From: an uncultured bacterium
GTDB taxonomy: Bacteria; Verrucomicrobiota; Verrucomicrobiia; CAIQCK01
Reading direction: 5' to 3'
Length of the DNA: 64,000 nt
Assembly (NCBI GenBank): GCA_903870275.1
Contig: CAIQCK010000010.1
Span: forward strand, 1 to 64,000
Made by a program: the position numbers and the translations under genes. Below are positions 35,885 through 45,194 of this stretch, one piece after another; within the stretch, counting starts at the first letter, position 1; each line of letters starts with the position of its first letter. A model generated the notes under the pieces. It was not told where the DNA came from and ran no database searches. It saw only the letters and a list, made by a program, of their open reading frames with translations.

Positions 35885-37561
35885 ATGGTCGCTCGAGAGA
35901 AACTGAATCAGTTGAAGGAAAAGTTTGGCGGCGCCGTTCAACGGGCCGACATGCCTTGCAACGAACGCCTGTTCGTCTTCGTGGAGGCGTCGGCGCTGAA
36001 GGCCGTCTGCCAATATCTTTTCCGCGACCTCGACGCCCGCTACGTCATCAGCATCGGCATGGACGACCGGCCGTTCTCCGGGAAGTTCATGGTTGCGCAC
36101 GACTTCGCGTTCGACCAGGACCATCTGCTTTGCAGCGTGCTCACGCACCTGCCGGCGGACAACCCGAAGGTGGACAGCATCTCCGACGTGGTGCCGGCGG
36201 CGAACTGGGCTGAACGCGAAATCCGCGACCTCGTTGGCATCGAGCCGGTGGGCCACCGCTACCTGAAACGCCTGGTGCTGCCCGACGGCTGGCCCGACGG
36301 CGTGCATCCGCTGCGGAAGGATTTCGCGTGGAACCAGGTGCCCGAAGGCTATGACGATACGCGGGAGTTCAAGTTCGATGAGCCGCCGGAGGGATGCACC
36401 GTCGTGCCGTTCGGGCCATTCCATCCCACGCTCGACGAGCCGGCGCATTTCCGGCTCTACATCGAAGGCGAGATGGTGCGCGGCTGCGAATATCGCGGCT
36501 TCATGGTCCATCGTGGCATTGAGAAGCTCGCCGAGTCGGTGCTGACCTACAACGAAATCCCGATGATGGCCGAGCGCATTTGCGGCATCTGCGGCTGCGT
36601 CCACAACGTCGCCTACGCGCAGGCCGTCGAGAGCGCCGCCGCGATCAAGCCGCCGCCGCGCGCCGAATACATCCGCACCATCATGCTGGAGATCGAGCGC
36701 TTGCACAGCCACCTGCTCTGGGTCGGTCTTGCCTGCCACATCGTCGGCTTCGACACGCTGTTCATGCAGAGTTGGCGCATCCGCGAGCCGCTCATGTGGA
36801 TCGCGGAAAAAATCAGCGGCAACCGCAAGACTTATGCGCTTTGCGTCATCGGCGGCGTGCGTTGGGACATCACGGCGGAAGTGAAGGGCGAACTCCGCAA
36901 GGTGCTCGACAAACTCGAATCCGAGTGGACGCCGGTCGTGGCCGCCGTCAGTAAGGACAAGAATATTCAGAAACGCACGCGCGGCATCGGCGTCGCGGAT
37001 CGCGCTCTTGTGAAAAATGCCGGCCTCGTCGGCCCCGTGGCGCGCTCGGCGGGCGTGAACATGGATTGCCGGCGCGATCACCCGTATGCTGCTTACGACC
37101 GCCTGGACTTCGATGTGATCACCGAAAACGGCTGCGACGTCTGGTCGCGCGTGCTCGTGCGGGCCAAGGAGGTTTTTGAGTCCATCAAGATCATCCGCCA
37201 ATGTTTGGAAAAGATGGAGGACGGACCGTTGCAATTGACGATCAAGGATGAACTGCCCGTGGGCCGGATCGGGTTGTCGTCCGTCGAAGCGCCGCGCGGC
37301 GAGAGCCATCACTTCGTCATCACCGGCGAGAACAACCGTCCGCGCCGCTGGCGTGTGCGCGCGCCGACCTACCAGAATCTCCAGGCCATTCCGGCGATGA
37401 TCAAGGACCAGCAGCTTGCCGACATGACGATCTCGCTCGGCAGCATTGACCCCTGTTTCTCGTGCACGGACCGGATGGAAACGATAGACCTCAAATCCGG
37501 CGCGACGAAAGTCTGGACGCAGGAGGAACTGTTGAAGCTGACGCGAACGAAGAAGACATGA
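35885..37561 (+). CDS. Group 4-type [NiFe] hydrogenase large subunit, NuoCD/HycE-like fusion
   Basis: N-terminal NuoC-like (WAEREIRDLVGIEPVGH); both NiFe ligand motifs ERICGICGCVH and DPCFSCTDR, with C-terminal extension. Confidence 0.92.
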   Translation: MVAREKLNQLKEKFGGAVQRADMPCNERLFVFVEASALKAVCQYLFRDLDARYVISIGMDDRPFSGKFMVAHDFAFDQDHLLCSVLTHLPADNPKVDSISDVVPAANWAEREIRDLVGIEPVGHRYLKRLVLPDGWPDGVHPLRKDFAWNQVPEGYDDTREFKFDEPPEGCTVVPFGPFHPTLDEPAHFRLYIEGEMVRGCEYRGFMVHRGIEKLAESVLTYNEIPMMAERICGICGCVHNVAYAQAVESAAAIKPPPRAEYIRTIMLEIERLHSHLLWVGLACHIVGFDTLFMQSWRIREPLMWIAEKISGNRKTYALCVIGGVRWDITAEVKGELRKVLDKLESEWTPVVAAVSKDKNIQKRTRGIGVADRALVKNAGLVGPVARSAGVNMDCRRDHPYAAYDRLDFDVITENGCDVWSRVLVRAKEVFESIKIIRQCLEKMEDGPLQLTIKDELPVGRIGLSSVEAPRGESHHFVITGENNRPRRWRVRAPTYQNLQAIPAMIKDQQLADMTISLGSIDPCFSCTDRMETIDLKSGATKVWTQEELLKLTRTKKT

Positions 37562-38478
37562 AGACGCTTCTGTCCATTCTCGGTGGTCTGGCGAACGTGG
37601 CCATCGTGCTGCTGGTTGCGCCGTTTTTCCAGGGCGTGCTGCGCAAGATCACCGCGCTCATCCAGTCCCGCCAAGGCCCGCCCATCTGGCAGCCCTATTT
37701 CGATTTGCTGAAGCTGCTCGGCAAGGAGGACATCGAATCCGGCGAATCGCCGCTCATGCAGCGGTTTGCGGTTTACCTGTCGCTGGCGACGGTGCTCACG
37801 GTGGCGTGCCTGGTGCCGATGGGCTTCACCGCGCCAATGAACGCCGCAGGCGACGTGATCCTGCTGATTTACCTGCTGACGCTCTGCGGCATCTGTACGC
37901 TGCTGGCGGGTCTCGCGGCCGGTTCCACCTACTCGCTCCTCGGCGCCAGCCGTGAGATGATGACGATGATCGCGCTGGAGCCGCTGTTCGCCGTCGCCAT
38001 CGTCGTTGGCGCGGTGCACACGCAGTCGTTCCGGCTCGACACGGTGCTGAACGGCTCCGTTTACGCGAGCGCCGCGTTTCCGTGGTCGGGCGTCATCATG
38101 TTCGGCGTGATGCTGCTGTCGTTCCAGGCGTTCGTGCAGCGCGTGCCGTTCGACATCTCCGAGGCGGAGACGGAAATCATGGAAGGCCCGCTGATGGAAT
38201 ACTCCGGGCCGAAGCTGGCGCTTTTCAAATACGCGCAAATGGCCAAGCTCGTCATCTACAGCGCGCTCTTCGTGACGCTGTTCGTGCCGTGGGGCACGGG
38301 CCTGATGTTTCCGCTCGGCTGGCTGGTGTTCTGGGCGAAGGTCACGGGCCTCGTGCTGCTGGTGACGCTGGTGGCGGCGACGCACGCGCGCTACCGGATT
38401 GACCAGGCCATCCGCTATTTCGCGGCGTTGCTGGCGGTGGCGCTGGTGGCGTTGGTGCTGGCGAGCTATGGCTATTGA
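37558..38478 (+). CDS. NuoH/HycD-like membrane subunit
   Basis: ALIQSRQGPPIWQPYFDLLKLLGKE, VPFDISEAETEIMEGPLMEYSGPKLALFK. Confidence 0.94.
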   Translation: MKTLLSILGGLANVAIVLLVAPFFQGVLRKITALIQSRQGPPIWQPYFDLLKLLGKEDIESGESPLMQRFAVYLSLATVLTVACLVPMGFTAPMNAAGDVILLIYLLTLCGICTLLAGLAAGSTYSLLGASREMMTMIALEPLFAVAIVVGAVHTQSFRLDTVLNGSVYASAAFPWSGVIMFGVMLLSFQAFVQRVPFDISEAETEIMEGPLMEYSGPKLALFKYAQMAKLVIYSALFVTLFVPWGTGLMFPLGWLVFWAKVTGLVLLVTLVAATHARYRIDQAIRYFAALLAVALVALVLASYGY

Positions 38479-38491
38479 TTGAGGTGAACGC

Positions 38492-39016
38492 ATGTCTGTT
38501 TTGAGCAAACTCAAAGAAACGCTGGTCTGCCTGAAGGCGGGTCGCGTGACACTGCCGTATCCGGCGCAGGCGCAACCGGTGCCGGAGAAGTTCCGCGGCC
38601 GGCCCCTTTTCGACGCCGCCAAATGCACCGGCTGCGGCGGCTGCGCCAACAACTGCCCTGCGCGTGAAATCCTCCTCTTCGACCTTTGCCAGGAGATTCG
38701 CATCCTCCAGTATCTTGGCCGCCGCTGCGCCTACTGCGGTCGTTGCGCCGACGTGTGCCCGGAGAAGGCCATCACGATGAGCCACGAATTCGAGACCGGC
38801 ACGAACAGCATCGGCGACATCCAACAGCGGGTCGAGTTGTTCATGAGCACCTGCCAGCGGTGCGGCCGGTGTTTCAAGGAACCGTCGGCGCTGGAGCAGT
38901 TGAAACTGAAGGGCTACCGCGTCGATGACGTGGCCCACGAGCGCTGGGTGTTCCGCTCAAAGTCCTATCTCGATACCGAGCCTGTGGTGGACGACATCAA
39001 GATTGAAATGGACTGA
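38492..39016 (+). CDS. NuoI/HycF-like ferredoxin subunit
   Basis: AAKCTGCGGCANNCPAREI, CAYCGRCADVCPEKAI, plus additional CQRCGRC. Confidence 0.92.
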   Translation: MSVLSKLKETLVCLKAGRVTLPYPAQAQPVPEKFRGRPLFDAAKCTGCGGCANNCPAREILLFDLCQEIRILQYLGRRCAYCGRCADVCPEKAITMSHEFETGTNSIGDIQQRVELFMSTCQRCGRCFKEPSALEQLKLKGYRVDDVAHERWVFRSKSYLDTEPVVDDIKIEMD

Positions 39017-39022
39017 GCCGCC

Positions 39023-39559
39023 ATGCTGAAAAACCTCTGCCAAAAAATGTTCGGCCGGTCGCTGTGGGTCTATCACGCCAATAGCGGCGGCTGCAACGGC
39101 TGCGACATCGAGGTGCTCAACGTCCTCACGCCCTACTACGACGTCGAGCGCTTCGGCATCAAACTCGTCGGTTCGCCGCGCCACGCCGACGTGATGCTCT
39201 GCCAGGGACCGGCGATGCGCGCGACTGCCCAGGCCCTCAAACGCGCCTACGACGCCATGCCCGCGCCGAAGCTCGTTTTCGCCATCGGCTCCTGCGCCTG
39301 TGGCGGCGGCATCTGGTTCGACAGCTACCCCGTCCTTGGCCCCGTTGAGAAGGTCGTGCCCGTGAACTTCTACATCCCCGGCTGTCCGCCGCGTCCCGAG
39401 GCGATCATCTACGGCGTCGCCGTCGCCGTCGGCCTTGTGGACAAGAAGACCGCGCCGGTGAAGTTCAAACAGATCGAACTGCCCATTCCGCGCTACCATC
39501 CCAACGACCTGATCGGCCGCGACGAACTGGTGGTTTACGAAAAAGTCGAGAAGGTCTGA
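39023..39559 (+). CDS. NuoB/HycG-like [NiFe] hydrogenase small subunit
   Basis: HANSGGCNGCDIEVLNVLTPYYDVERFGIKLVGSPRHADVMLCQG...AIGSCACGGG...YIPGCPPRPEAI. Confidence 0.94.
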   Translation: MLKNLCQKMFGRSLWVYHANSGGCNGCDIEVLNVLTPYYDVERFGIKLVGSPRHADVMLCQGPAMRATAQALKRAYDAMPAPKLVFAIGSCACGGGIWFDSYPVLGPVEKVVPVNFYIPGCPPRPEAIIYGVAVAVGLVDKKTAPVKFKQIELPIPRYHPNDLIGRDELVVYEKVEKV

Positions 39560-39572
39560 TTAAAAAATGTCT

Positions 39573-39714
39573 GCCCGCTAAACACGCGAAAGGAAGAAAA
39601 ACAGGGATGGACAGGATGATAAATCGTGGAGCGTCGAAGGTCACACTATCCTGTATATCCTGTCCATCCCTGTTCAAAAAAATCCTTTAGCGTCCTTTAG
39701 CATATTTAGCGGGC
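39573..39714. repeat. Nested intergenic inverted repeat
   Basis: aacagggatggacaggat (39600-39617) and atcctgtccatccctgtt (39657-39674), 18-bp perfect; outer gcccgctaaa/tttagcgggc. Confidence 0.8.
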
Positions 39715-39728
39715 CAATCCATCCGTTT

Positions 39729-40064
39729 ATGCACGAATTCCCCGAAGTCCAGGCGATGATCCGGCAAGCCTGCGCTCAAGCCCCCGCTGCCGCACGCATC
39801 ACGCGCCTGAAAATCGTTGTCGGCGAAGCGTCGGGCCACGATCCGCGCCACATCGAAGCGCATTTCGCCGAAGCGTCACGCGGCACTCGGGCTGAAGGCG
39901 CGGCGTTGGAATTCATCCGCGAAAAACTCGCCGCCCGCTGCGCCGCCTGCGGCACGGAGTTCAAAGCCGACGCCGTGGCGTTTGCCTGCGCCGGCTGCGG
40001 CGGCACGGAACTGGTCATCACCGCCGGCAAAAACGTGCGCCTCGCCGGCATTGAAGCGGAGTGA
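39729..40064 (+). CDS. hypA: Hydrogenase nickel incorporation protein HypA
   Basis: MHEFPEVQAMI...LKIVVGEASGHDP...CAACGTEFKADAVAFACAGCGGTELVITAGKNVRLAGIEAE. Confidence 0.88.
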   Translation: MHEFPEVQAMIRQACAQAPAAARITRLKIVVGEASGHDPRHIEAHFAEASRGTRAEGAALEFIREKLAARCAACGTEFKADAVAFACAGCGGTELVITAGKNVRLAGIEAE

Positions 40065-40085
40065 TTCCCGCGTTACGATGGCCGC

Positions 40086-41300
40086 ATGACCGTCGAAGAT
40101 GTTTCTCTCAACCAGCCTGCCGGCGATCCGGCGATCTGGCCGCTCGATCCGGATGTCATTTTTTTGAATCACGGCTCGTTCGGCTGTTGCCCGCGACCGG
40201 TGCTCGAATTTCAGCAGCAAATCCGCGCGCGGATGGAGCGGCAGCCGGTGCAGTTTTTCGTGCGCGATCTTGAAGGGTTGCTCGACTCGGCGCGGGCCGT
40301 GCTGGCGGAGTTTCTTGGCGCGGACGCGGACGATCTGGTCTTTGTGCCGAACGCCACCGCCGGCGTCAACGCGGTGGTGCGCTCGCTGCGGTTCGAGCGC
40401 GGCGACGAGCTGTTGGTGACGGACCACGAATACAACGCCTGCCGCAACGCGCTGGATTTCGCGGCGGCGCGGTGGGGTGCGCATGTGACGGTCATCGCGG
40501 TTCCGTTTCCGCTGGCGTCGGCGGACGACATCGTGACGGCGGTGCTGGAGCGCGTGACGCCGCGGACGCGGCTGGCGTTGTTCGACCATGTCACCAGCCA
40601 GACCGGTTTGGTGATGCCGATTCGGCGGCTGGCGGAGGAACTCGCCGCGCGCGGCGTCGAGACGCTCGTGGACGGCGCGCACGCGCCGGGCATGGTGCCG
40701 CTGCGATTGCGCGAGATGGGCGCGACCTACTACACCGGCAACTGCCACAAGTGGCTTTGCGCGCCGAAAGGCGCGGGCTTTCTCGTGGTGCGCCGCGACC
40801 GGCAGGCGCTCATCCGGCCCACCGTCATCAGCCATGGCGCGAACACGACGCGGACCGACCGGTCGCGTTTCCAGGTTGAGTTTGGCTGGACGGGCACCTG
40901 CGATCCTTCGGCGTGGCTGAGCGTGCCGGAATCGCTGCGGCTGATTGGCTCGCTGCTTCCCGGCGGCTGGCCGGAAGTGATGGAGCGCAACCGCGCGCTG
41001 GCGTTGGCGGGGAGAAAAGTATTGTGCGACGCGCTTGGCATCGCGCCGCCGTGTCCGGACGAACTCATTGGATCGCTGGCGTCGGTGCCGATTCCCGATT
41101 CTGCCGACGACGGTGCTCCGGCTTCGCCGCTCTACGCCGATCCGCTTCAGGACGAGCTCCGCCTCCGGCATCGCATCGAAGTGCCGATCATCCCGTGGCC
41201 CGCGCCGCCGAAGCGACTGCTGCGCATTTCGGCCCAACTCTACAACTCGTTGCCGCACTACCGGCTCCTCGCCGGGGCATTGAAGGCGGCGCTGCGTTAA
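40086..41300 (+). CDS. Class V aminotransferase (isopenicillin-N epimerase/cysteine desulfurase-like)
   Basis: DVIFLNHGSFGCCPRPVL, VFVPNATAGVNAVV, YYTGNCHKWLCAPKGAGFLVV. Confidence 0.88.
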   Translation: MTVEDVSLNQPAGDPAIWPLDPDVIFLNHGSFGCCPRPVLEFQQQIRARMERQPVQFFVRDLEGLLDSARAVLAEFLGADADDLVFVPNATAGVNAVVRSLRFERGDELLVTDHEYNACRNALDFAAARWGAHVTVIAVPFPLASADDIVTAVLERVTPRTRLALFDHVTSQTGLVMPIRRLAEELAARGVETLVDGAHAPGMVPLRLREMGATYYTGNCHKWLCAPKGAGFLVVRRDRQALIRPTVISHGANTTRTDRSRFQVEFGWTGTCDPSAWLSVPESLRLIGSLLPGGWPEVMERNRALALAGRKVLCDALGIAPPCPDELIGSLASVPIPDSADDGAPASPLYADPLQDELRLRHRIEVPIIPWPAPPKRLLRISAQLYNSLPHYRLLAGALKAALR

Positions 41301-41401
41301 ACGAAGCGGAAATTGCGGCCGCTGAAACTTCGTCTTGGAATTTGCCGTGCCATTCGCGACTATGCGTGACAACCGCATTTGATATCGGAGTCAGGTTCAT
41401 C

Positions 41402-44400
41402 ATGAAAAACTGTTTCATCTTCCTCAGCATCGCTTCCTGCGTCGCGCTGGCGGCCGCCGCCGATCCCGTCGTGTTGGAAAACCGCGCGCTTCGCGTCGAG
41501 ATCGCGCCGGACAGCGGACGGATCAGCGTCCGTGAAAAAAGTAGTGACCAACTCTGGCAACAAGCCGCGCCGACCGACGGCTCGGGGAAAACTCCGCCGC
41601 GGCAGCCGGGTTCCGTCTATCGCGTCGTCAAGACGTCGCAGCGGTCGGCGGTGCTGGAGCGGGCGTTTGGCGCGGGGAAGGGGAGCAAACTGGCGCTGAA
41701 GCTGTCGTTCGTTCTGCCCGACGGCGGCGCGGCGGACCTGCGGGTCGAGGCGCGCGCCGAGGATGCGCAGTCGCCGGTGGAAGAGATCAAGTTTTTGGAG
41801 CCGTTCGTGCTCGACGCGCCGCACGGCGTGCTGGCGGTGGCGGACTACAGTAACGGACATCTTTACCCGCTCGACGCACAGCCGTTTCCGCGAAACAGCT
41901 TCGGCGGCGACCGGCTCGACATGCCGTGGCTGGGCCTGTGCGACCTCGACAGCGGGCGCGGTTACCTGCTGCTGATCGAGACATGCGATGATTCCAGCGT
42001 GGCGATGCAGAAAGTCGCCGGCAAGGACGGCCGGCCACTGGTGGCGCCGGTGGTGCGATGGCGTGGACAGAAGGGCGCGTTTGGCTATCCACGCAGCGTG
42101 CTGTACCACTTCGCGTCGGCCGGTGGCTATGTCGCAATTTGCAAACGCTACCGCGCCTACGCGAAAGAGCACGGCCTCATCGTGCCGTTCGCGGAGAAAT
42201 TGAAGAAGAACACGAATCTCAAGCGCTTGTTCGGCGCGCCGGACGTGTGGGGCAACGCTTCGCTGGCATTTGCGCGCGAAGCGAAGGCCGCCGGCGTCGA
42301 GAAGATGCTCATCCATGGCCGGCCCGCCAAGCCCGCCGACATGCGCGTCGTCAACGACCTCGGCTATCTCACCAGCGAATATGACAACTACACCGACATT
42401 CTTCCCGCGAAGGACGGCAAGATTGATCACGACCACGCCATCCTGCCCGACGACGCCGTTTTGAAGAGCGACCAGCAGCGCATGGCCGCGTGGCTGACGT
42501 GGGACAAGAAAACGCAATTCATGAAGCGCTGCCCGATGCTTTGGGCGGATGCGGCCAAGGCGACCGCCGACAAAGTGCTCGGCGAATGGCCGTTCATCGG
42601 GCGGTTCATTGACGTGACAACGGCTGAAGGCCTCTACGAATGTTTCGACCCGAAGCATCCGATGACCAAGACGCAGAAACGTGAGTGCGGGCCGGCGCTG
42701 CACCGCGTGTTTCGCGACCGCAAGCTGGTGATGGGCGGCGAACACGGCATCTGGTGGTGCGTGCCGTGGGTGGACTATATCGAGGGCATGCAGAGCGGCG
42801 GCTATGCGTCGTGGCCGGCGGGGCACCTGATTCATCCGAAGACGAAGGAGGAGGAATTTGAAGGCGCGGGGCGCAAAATGACCATCAAGTGGAGCGACTA
42901 CGCGAAGTGGGGCATCGGTCACGAATCGCGCGCGCCGTTGTGGGAACTGGTCTTTCACGATTGCATCGTTTCGACATGGTATTGGGGCGACGCGAGCGAT
43001 TTCCTGCTCGACGCCGCGCCGGAGATCACGCCGAAGAAGGATGCCTTTAACATTCTCTATGGCACCATCCCGCTGCTCTGGGCCGACAAAGGCGGCTCAT
43101 GGCAAAAAGACCGCGCCATCTTCCTGCGCACGTATCGCAACACCTGCAAGCTCCACGAGTCGCTGGCGACGGCGGAACTGGTGTCGCACGAGTTCGTCAC
43201 TGCCGACCATGCCGTGCAGCGTACGCGCTTCAGCGACGGCACGGTCTGCGTCGTCAACTTCGGTGAGAAACCGTATCGCGCCACGGTCGGCGGCAAGGCT
43301 TGCGAGCTGCCGCAAAACGGCTGGGTCGTGACCGGGCCGAAAGTGCAGCAATCGCTGACGATGGAAGACGGCAAGCCCGTGACGGTCATCCGCGCGCCCG
43401 GCTACGCTTTCAGCGACGGCGGCGGCGTGCCGGTGACGCAGATCGCCGAGTCCGAGGGCCGCCTGCGCGTGACGGTTGGCGCGGCGACGCCGTGCGTGAG
43501 CCTGCGGCCGGCGGACGCGGACAGGTCGCGCACGGCCACAACCGGCGTGCTCTACCGGTGCGACGCGCAGGGGCAGCCGCTCGACGTGATGGAGTTTCGC
43601 GCAGGCGCGAGGGGAGAAATCGAATTCGGCCCGGTGGACGCGCCGGCGTCGTTCCTTTTGTTGAAAGGCAAGGGCGTGCAACAAGCCGACCTCCGGGTCA
43701 GCGACATGCAGATTGAGCCGGCGATACCGAAGCAGGGCGGCAAGTTGCGCGTCTCGGCCACGATCTCCAACTACGGCGGCGTCGCGGTCAGCGGCGCGGT
43801 GGTGGAGTTTTGCGTGGACGGCCGCGCGACGAGCCGCGCGACGGTCAGTCTCAAGCCACGCGCGGGCACGCAAGTCGTTGCGGAAGTGGACACGGTGGCG
43901 GCCGATGGCGCTCGCGTCCTGTCGGTGGTGGCGGACCCGGCGGGCAAGGTGAAGGAATTGTCGAAGCAGAACAACCGCGCCGAGCGAGCGATCCAGGTCG
44001 CCGCCGATTGGTCGCGCTGGCCGCATCAGAAATGGCTGCGCGTCTCGGCTGCGGGGGTCGCACGCGAAGACGAGCCGGTGGTAGCGCCATTCGCGCTGCC
44101 CGCCGAGGCCGATGCCAACTCCGTGCGCGTCGCAGAAGTAGGAGCGGACGGCAAGCCGGCGAAAGCCGTGCCGGCGCAACTGGATGGCGGCGAGCTGTGC
44201 TTCGTTGTGCCCGGCGGTCTGGCGGCCGACGCGACGCGCAAGTTCGTCGTGCTTTGGCGTGACAAGTCCGCGCTTCCGGTGTCGTTGCCGCCCGGCGGAT
44301 CGCTCTGGCGCGCGGCGCAGCAGACGGTGGCCGCACCGGGCTACGAGGCGCGGTTTGAAAACGGCGCGCTGACGTTTCTCGCGGCACGCCACGACGGTGC

Positions 44401-44983
44401 GACCGGCGGGAATTTTCTGAAGAGCCTGATTCTCTCATCGCAGGAGACCGGCTGGAGCAGCGAGGAGGGCGCCGTGGAGAAGTTCGACGTGGAGCACAAC
44501 GGGCCGGTGCGAGCCGTTGTGCGCGTCCGCAAGGCGCTGAAGGCCGGCGTGGTTTACGAAAAACGTTACACGTTTTACCCGCAGCGATTCGACGTCGAGA
44601 CCAGCGTCAACAAACCCGCCGGCTGTCTTTACTCGCGCGCCCACTATCTCGAACATTGCACCTACGCCGACAACCGGGGCAACACGGCGATTGTGGACGG
44701 CCACGGCGATGCGGAAAATGTTTACGGCCGCAGCGCAAAGCCGAAGTGGTATGCGGTGTTTGCGCCGACCTGGGCGCACTCCTGTGTGGCGTTGACGCCC
44801 GCCGAGAGCGTGGCCTACTGGGACACGCCGGGCGGCTGGGGCAGCATCGGCTTTCACACCAGCCCGCGACAGACCAGCGGCATCCGGTTCAGCTACGTGA
44901 TTCATCCGGGCGCCAGCGATGCGGGTTTCGCCGAACGCGACTGTCAGCGTCTCACCAGGCCGGCGACGGTTGTTTGGGAATGA
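41402..44983 (+). CDS. Large secreted glycoside-hydrolase-like protein with CARDB-like domain
   Basis: Signal peptide MKNCFIFLSIASCVALAAA; VVLENRALRVEIAPDSGRISV; CARDB-like LRVSDMQIEPAIPKQGGKLRVSATISNYGG...VKELSKQNN. Confidence 0.55.
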   Translation: MKNCFIFLSIASCVALAAAADPVVLENRALRVEIAPDSGRISVREKSSDQLWQQAAPTDGSGKTPPRQPGSVYRVVKTSQRSAVLERAFGAGKGSKLALKLSFVLPDGGAADLRVEARAEDAQSPVEEIKFLEPFVLDAPHGVLAVADYSNGHLYPLDAQPFPRNSFGGDRLDMPWLGLCDLDSGRGYLLLIETCDDSSVAMQKVAGKDGRPLVAPVVRWRGQKGAFGYPRSVLYHFASAGGYVAICKRYRAYAKEHGLIVPFAEKLKKNTNLKRLFGAPDVWGNASLAFAREAKAAGVEKMLIHGRPAKPADMRVVNDLGYLTSEYDNYTDILPAKDGKIDHDHAILPDDAVLKSDQQRMAAWLTWDKKTQFMKRCPMLWADAAKATADKVLGEWPFIGRFIDVTTAEGLYECFDPKHPMTKTQKRECGPALHRVFRDRKLVMGGEHGIWWCVPWVDYIEGMQSGGYASWPAGHLIHPKTKEEEFEGAGRKMTIKWSDYAKWGIGHESRAPLWELVFHDCIVSTWYWGDASDFLLDAAPEITPKKDAFNILYGTIPLLWADKGGSWQKDRAIFLRTYRNTCKLHESLATAELVSHEFVTADHAVQRTRFSDGTVCVVNFGEKPYRATVGGKACELPQNGWVVTGPKVQQSLTMEDGKPVTVIRAPGYAFSDGGGVPVTQIAESEGRLRVTVGAATPCVSLRPADADRSRTATTGVLYRCDAQGQPLDVMEFRAGARGEIEFGPVDAPASFLLLKGKGVQQADLRVSDMQIEPAIPKQGGKLRVSATISNYGGVAVSGAVVEFCVDGRATSRATVSLKPRAGTQVVAEVDTVAADGARVLSVVADPAGKVKELSKQNNRAERAIQVAADWSRWPHQKWLRVSAAGVAREDEPVVAPFALPAEADANSVRVAEVGADGKPAKAVPAQLDGGELCFVVPGGLAADATRKFVVLWRDKSALPVSLPPGGSLWRAAQQTVAAPGYEARFENGALTFLAARHDGATGGNFLKSLILSSQETGWSSEEGAVEKFDVEHNGPVRAVVRVRKALKAGVVYEKRYTFYPQRFDVETSVNKPAGCLYSRAHYLEHCTYADNRGNTAIVDGHGDAENVYGRSAKPKWYAVFAPTWAHSCVALTPAESVAYWDTPGGWGSIGFHTSPRQTSGIRFSYVIHPGASDAGFAERDCQRLTRPATVVWE

Positions 44984-45194
44984 ACGGCTGAATCAAGGCC
45001 AGACAGTCCTGCCAGGCGATGCGTCCGCTCTGCACATGAATTATCCGGAGATCCTTTCCTTGCTGTAGAATTTTGTTCTACATGGAAATCAGGCTGTGTC
45101 GCTCAGGACATCTCTTTCCCTTTATGCGATCCATGGAGTTGACCGTTTAGTAGGATATACCGCGCAGATGAAAATGGACTAAATTAAGCTAGCG

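Noticed and set aside
45064-45082. Palindrome tgtagaattttgttctaca as a LexA/SOS operator
   Set aside because: 7-bp arms with a 5-nt spacer resemble an operator, but no cognate regulator is visible and the match to known boxes is partial.
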